Of a stretch of DNA of 64,000 bases, positions 60,856 through 64,000 are shown piece after piece. The notes under the pieces were generated by a model. It saw only the letters and a program-made list of their open reading frames with translations. It did not search any database and was not told the DNA's origin. Location of the stretch: assembly GCF_000425945.1 (NCBI RefSeq), contig NZ_KE384480.1:838599-902598 (forward strand). The letters are read 5' to 3'. Position numbers and translations under genes: made by a program. The DNA is from Candidatus Solirubrobacter pratensis (GTDB lineage Bacteria > Actinomycetota > Thermoleophilia > Solirubrobacterales > Solirubrobacteraceae). Each line of letters opens with the position of its first letter. The stretch's first letter is position 1.

Positions 60856-61700
60856 GCATCGTCGCCCGCGAGGAGGAGCTTGCGACGACTGAAGGGCAAC
60901 GCCGCCCGCTCGCGGAGACCGCCACCGCGGCCCGCGGTCCGCTGCGGCTCGCGCGCCACAGCCTCGTGCTGGCCAAGCGCAACCTGATCGGCGTCCTGCG
61001 CACCCCGGAGGCGCTGATCGACGTGACGCTCCAGCCGATGATCTTCCTCGCGATGTTCACCTACATCTTCGGCGGCGCGATCGCGCACGGGTCGCGGCAC
61101 GACTACCTGGAGTACCTGCTCCCCGGCGTGCTCGCGCAGACGATCGCGTTCGGCGGCGCGCAGATCGGCGTGAATCTCAACGGGGACATCGAGAAGGGCG
61201 TCTTCGACCGCTTCCGCAGCCTGCCGATCGCCCGCGCCGCGCCACTCGTCGGCGCCGTGCTCGCCGACGTCGTCCGCTACGCGCTGCTGTGCACGGTCAC
61301 GCTCGGCTTCGGCTACGTGCTCGGCTTCCGGGCCGCGACCAACGCGCCCGAGGTGCTCGCCGCCTGCGTGATCGCGATCGCCTTCGCGCTCTGCCTCAGC
61401 TGGCTGTCGGTGCTCGTCGGCATGCTCGCCCGCACGCCCGGCGCGGTCCAGGGGATCGTCCTGCTCGTGATGTTCCCGCTGACGTTCGGCACCAGCACGT
61501 TCGTCCCCGTCGACACGCTGCCGGGCTGGCTGCGGTCCTTCACGGACGTCAACCCGCTCACGCACCTGATCGGGACGCTGCGCGGGCTGATGCTGGGCGG
61601 CCCGGTCCAGAGCCACCTGCTGTGGACGCTGGCCTGGATGGCCGGACTGCTGGTGGTGCTCGTCCCGCTCGCGCTACGGGCCTACCGGCGCCGGGCGTGA
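60852..61700 (+). CDS. ABC-2 type permease
   Basis: A 282-residue membrane subunit of the exporter. After a cytoplasmic N-terminus come about six transmembrane helices (PMIFLAMFTYIFGGAIAHG; LPGVLAQTIAFGGAQIG; VVRYALLCTVTLGFGYVLGF; VLAACVIAIAFALCLSWLSV; IVLLVMFPLTFGTSTFVPVD; TLAWMAGLLVVLVPLALRA). The conserved FDRFRSLPIARAAPL coupling motif and a final NPLTHLIGTLRGL are present. Drug or lipid export is likely. The 3' end overlaps the convergent regulator gene by 27 bases. Confidence 0.9.
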
Positions 61701-64000
61701 CGCGGCGGCCTCCAGGCGCGCCAGCGCCTCCTCGCGCGACAGGGCCCGGCCGCGCCCGTACGCGGCGGACCGGGCGCCGTCGTAGAGCCGGCTCACCTCA
61801 GGGCTGGTGAAGTCGTCGGCGCCGCGCACCGCCGCCGCGGCGCCCAACAGCTCCGCGGCGTCGTCGGGCCGGCCGCACGCCAGCGCGACCGCCGCCGCGG
61901 CGACGCCGGCGACCGCGACGATCGGCATGTCCCGCGTGGCGACCGCGGCCGCATAGGCGGCCGCCAGCCCGCGCTCGGCGGCCTCCAGGTCGCCCACCTC
62001 GGCGTCGAGCATCGCGGCCAGCGCGTCGATCAGCGCGCGCCCGTGTCCCTGCTCGGGCAGCCGCGGACCGTGGCGCTCCAGCCGCTCGCGCGCGTCGGCC
62101 AGCTCGGCCCGCGCGCCCTCCAAATCCCCCGCGACCCACGCCACGCGGACCTGGACCGCCTGCACGAACGCGGTGTCGTCGCTGCCGAGGTCGCGCCGCG
62201 AGCGGGCGCGCCGCACGCGCTCGCGAGCGCCCTCGAGGTCGCCGAGCCGCAGCAGCGCGTCGGCCATTCGCACGTCGAGCATGCCCGCGCCGGTGCCGGG
62301 GTCCAGCCCCTCGAGGGCGTCCTGGGCCTCGGCGAGCGCCGTCCGCGCCTGCTCGAGGTCGCCACCGAGCATCAGGCGCCCGGACTCGAGGAAGAGCGCC
62401 ATCGCGAGCCCCCACGAGTCGCCGACGCCGGCGAACCCCGCGCGCGCCGCGGCGAGCTCCGCGCCCATGGCCTCGACGTCGCCCTCGTTCTCCGCCCGGC
62501 CGGCGCGCAGCAGGTGCAGCGCGGCGCGGACCCACGGATCGGGGTGCACGGCGGCGGACGCCTCGCTCGCGCGGCCGCGCTCCTCGTCGCCGGAGAACAT
62601 CGCCAGCACCGGCTTGGCGATCGCGACCAGCGGGCGCTCGCGATCGTCGATGCCGTCGGCGCGGTCGGCCATCTCGGTCACCCGGCGGCGCAGCTCGGCC
62701 GCGTCCCCGGACTCCATGATCCCCTCGAACATCCGCAGGCTGGAGGCGATCACGTCATCGGCGGGGTCGCGCTCGCCCTCGACCGCGAGCGCGAAGTCCA
62801 GCCACGCGCCGGCCTCGGTCTGGCTGCCCGACAGCAGCCAGAACCAGAGCAGGGTGACGGCCAGGTGCAGCGCGCCGCGCGCGTCGCCGCCGTCGCCCAT
62901 GAAGCGCAGCGCGGCGAGGACGTTCTCCCGCTCGGCCTGCAGGCGCGCGAACCAGGCCTTCTGGCCGGGACGGCGCAGGTGCGGCTCGGCGGTCTCGGCG
63001 AGGGCGGCGAAGTAGCGCGCGTGGGCCGCGCGCGCGGACTCCAGCTCGCCCGCCTCCGCGAGCCGCTCCAGCCCGTACTCGCGGATGGTCTCGAGCATCC
63101 GGTAGCGGACCGGCACGGTGTCGGGGACCAGCTGCAGCAGCGAGCGGTCCACGAGCGCGCCCAGGCCGTCGAACGCGTCGGCGCCGTCGACGGCCGTCGC
63201 GCTCTCGACCGTCGCGCCGGCCGGGAAGACGGCGAGCCGGCGGGCGAGCCGGCGCTCGTCCTCGCTCAGCAGCTCCCAGCTCCAGTCGACCACGGCGCGC
63301 AGCGTGCGGTGGCGCGGGAGCGCGGTGCGGCTCCCGCCGGTGAGCAGCCGGAAGCGGTCGTCGAGCCGGGCGGCGAGCTCCGGGAGCGGGAGCGAGCGCA
63401 GGCGCGCGGCGGCGAGCTCGAGCGCGAGCGGCAGGCCGTCGAGGCGGCGGCAGATCTCGACGACGGCGGCGACGGTGCCCTGATCGACCGCGAACCCCGG
63501 GAGCGCCGCGGCGGCGCGGTCCTCGAACAGCCGCACCGCCGGATGCGCGACCGCCTCCCCGGCGCTCGCGCCTGACGCGGGCAGGCCCAGCGGCGGCACC
63601 GGCGCGAGGCTCTCGCCGGCGATCGCGAGCGCCTCGCGGCTCGTGGCCAACACCCGTAGCCGGGGGCATTCGCCGAGCAGCCGGTCGACCAGCTCGGCGG
63701 CGGCGGCGATCAGGTGCTCGCAGTTGTCGAGCACGAGGATCGCCTCGCGGTCGGCGAGCACGTCGAGCAGCCGCTCCAGGGTGTCGCGCGCGGCCAGCGG
63801 CCGGTCGCCGATCGCGGCGTCGCGCAGGCCGAGAGCGCCGAGCACGGCGGGCACGACCTCGACCTCGGCCGTGACCGGCGCGAGCTCCACCATCCAGACG
63901 CCGTCGGCGACCCGGTCGACCCAGCCGGCGACCGCCTCGCGCGCCAGCCGCGTCTTGCCGGCGCCGCCGGGCCCGACCAGCGTGACGAGCCGGCTGCGCT
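61674..64000 (-). CDS. NB-ARC/SARP-type regulator, 5' end cut by the window
   Basis: At least 775 residues are visible. Near the window edge the minus strand encodes a P-loop (GPGGAGKTRLAREAVAGW), then AILVLDNCEHLIAAAAELVD (Walker B), LRVLATSREALAIAGESLAP, LDGLPLALELAAARLRSLPL (GLPL motif), and a long C-terminal region of TPR-like repeats ending in RALSREEALARLEAAASRP. This is the STAND/AfsR-type ATPase layout seen in SARP and LuxR-family activators. The N-terminal DNA-binding or BTAD domain lies outside the window, so the class cannot be finished. It may regulate the exporter gene pair it faces. Confidence 0.88.
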   Translation of the reverse strand, partial: RSRLVTLVGPGGAGKTRLAREAVAGWVDRVADGVWMVELAPVTAEVEVVPAVLGALGLRDAAIGDRPLAARDTLERLLDVLADREAILVLDNCEHLIAAAAELVDRLLGECPRLRVLATSREALAIAGESLAPVPPLGLPASGASAGEAVAHPAVRLFEDRAAAALPGFAVDQGTVAAVVEICRRLDGLPLALELAAARLRSLPLPELAARLDDRFRLLTGGSRTALPRHRTLRAVVDWSWELLSEDERRLARRLAVFPAGATVESATAVDGADAFDGLGALVDRSLLQLVPDTVPVRYRMLETIREYGLERLAEAGELESARAAHARYFAALAETAEPHLRRPGQKAWFARLQAERENVLAALRFMGDGGDARGALHLAVTLLWFWLLSGSQTEAGAWLDFALAVEGERDPADDVIASSLRMFEGIMESGDAAELRRRVTEMADRADGIDDRERPLVAIAKPVLAMFSGDEERGRASEASAAVHPDPWVRAALHLLRAGRAENEGDVEAMGAELAAARAGFAGVGDSWGLAMALFLESGRLMLGGDLEQARTALAEAQDALEGLDPGTGAGMLDVRMADALLRLGDLEGARERVRRARSRRDLGSDDTAFVQAVQVRVAWVAGDLEGARAELADARERLERHGPRLPEQGHGRALIDALAAMLDAEVGDLEAAERGLAAAYAAAVATRDMPIVAVAGVAAAAVALACGRPDDAAELLGAAAAVRGADDFTSPEVSRLYDGARSAAYGRGRALSREEALARLEAAASRPAPVGP

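Overview
The window is very GC-rich actinobacterial DNA. The gene families (dprA beside a comM-type gene, a Xer recombinase directly followed by a FliA/WhiG-type sigma factor, an EF-G2-like GTPase, DUF2510/DUF4333 and DUF4352 membrane proteins, an acyltransferase paired with an NAD-dependent epimerase) fit Thermoleophilia, for example Solirubrobacter or Conexibacter. That placement is inference from gene content, not a database match. No rRNA, tRNA or CRISPR array was seen.

The window has two unlike halves. Positions 1 to about 29,420 are accessory DNA, apparently one end of a large integrated element. At its right edge lies a large serine recombinase (27901-29379, minus), immediately next to a comM/Mg-chelatase-family gene that lacks its 5' part (29429-30049). 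The element therefore seems to have entered comM, just upstream of dprA; its other end lies outside the window. The cargo is mostly small secreted, membrane-anchored or zinc-ribbon proteins, two collagen-like paralogues, a DUF4352 protein, an HNH-like protein, a possible ADP-ribosyltransferase, a small resolvase, and an IS21-family insertion sequence (about 11114-13685). Several cargo genes are broken by one-base shifts or a nonsense codon.

At 19.6-26.9 kb is a defence module whose reading frames are all intact. An McrB-like AAA+ ATPase with an McrC-like PD-(D/E)XK partner is transcribed leftward. Divergently, across a 470-bp gap, three genes with overlapping or nearly touching ends resemble an ABC-three-component system: a nuclease-fold protein, a small middle component, and an SMC/Rad50-like ATPase with a zinc hook.

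Positions 30 to 64 kb are ordinary chromosome with intact genes: dprA, thiD, ilvD, an alpha/beta hydrolase, the acyltransferase-epimerase pair, an L,D-transpeptidase, a MarR regulator with its MFS drug exporter, a Xer recombinase, the sigma factor (probable CTG start), an EF-G2-like GTPase and an RNase HI-like protein. A signalling block follows at 46.5-54.4 kb: a REC-degenerate GGDEF-REC protein, a hybrid histidine kinase, an active-looking GGDEF diguanylate cyclase and a small NarL-type kinase. After it come a YccF protein, a GNAT enzyme, an FAD oxidoreductase, a small gene behind a perfect LexA box and then greA, an epoxide hydrolase, a two-gene ABC exporter, and the end of a large NB-ARC/SARP-type regulator cut by the window edge.
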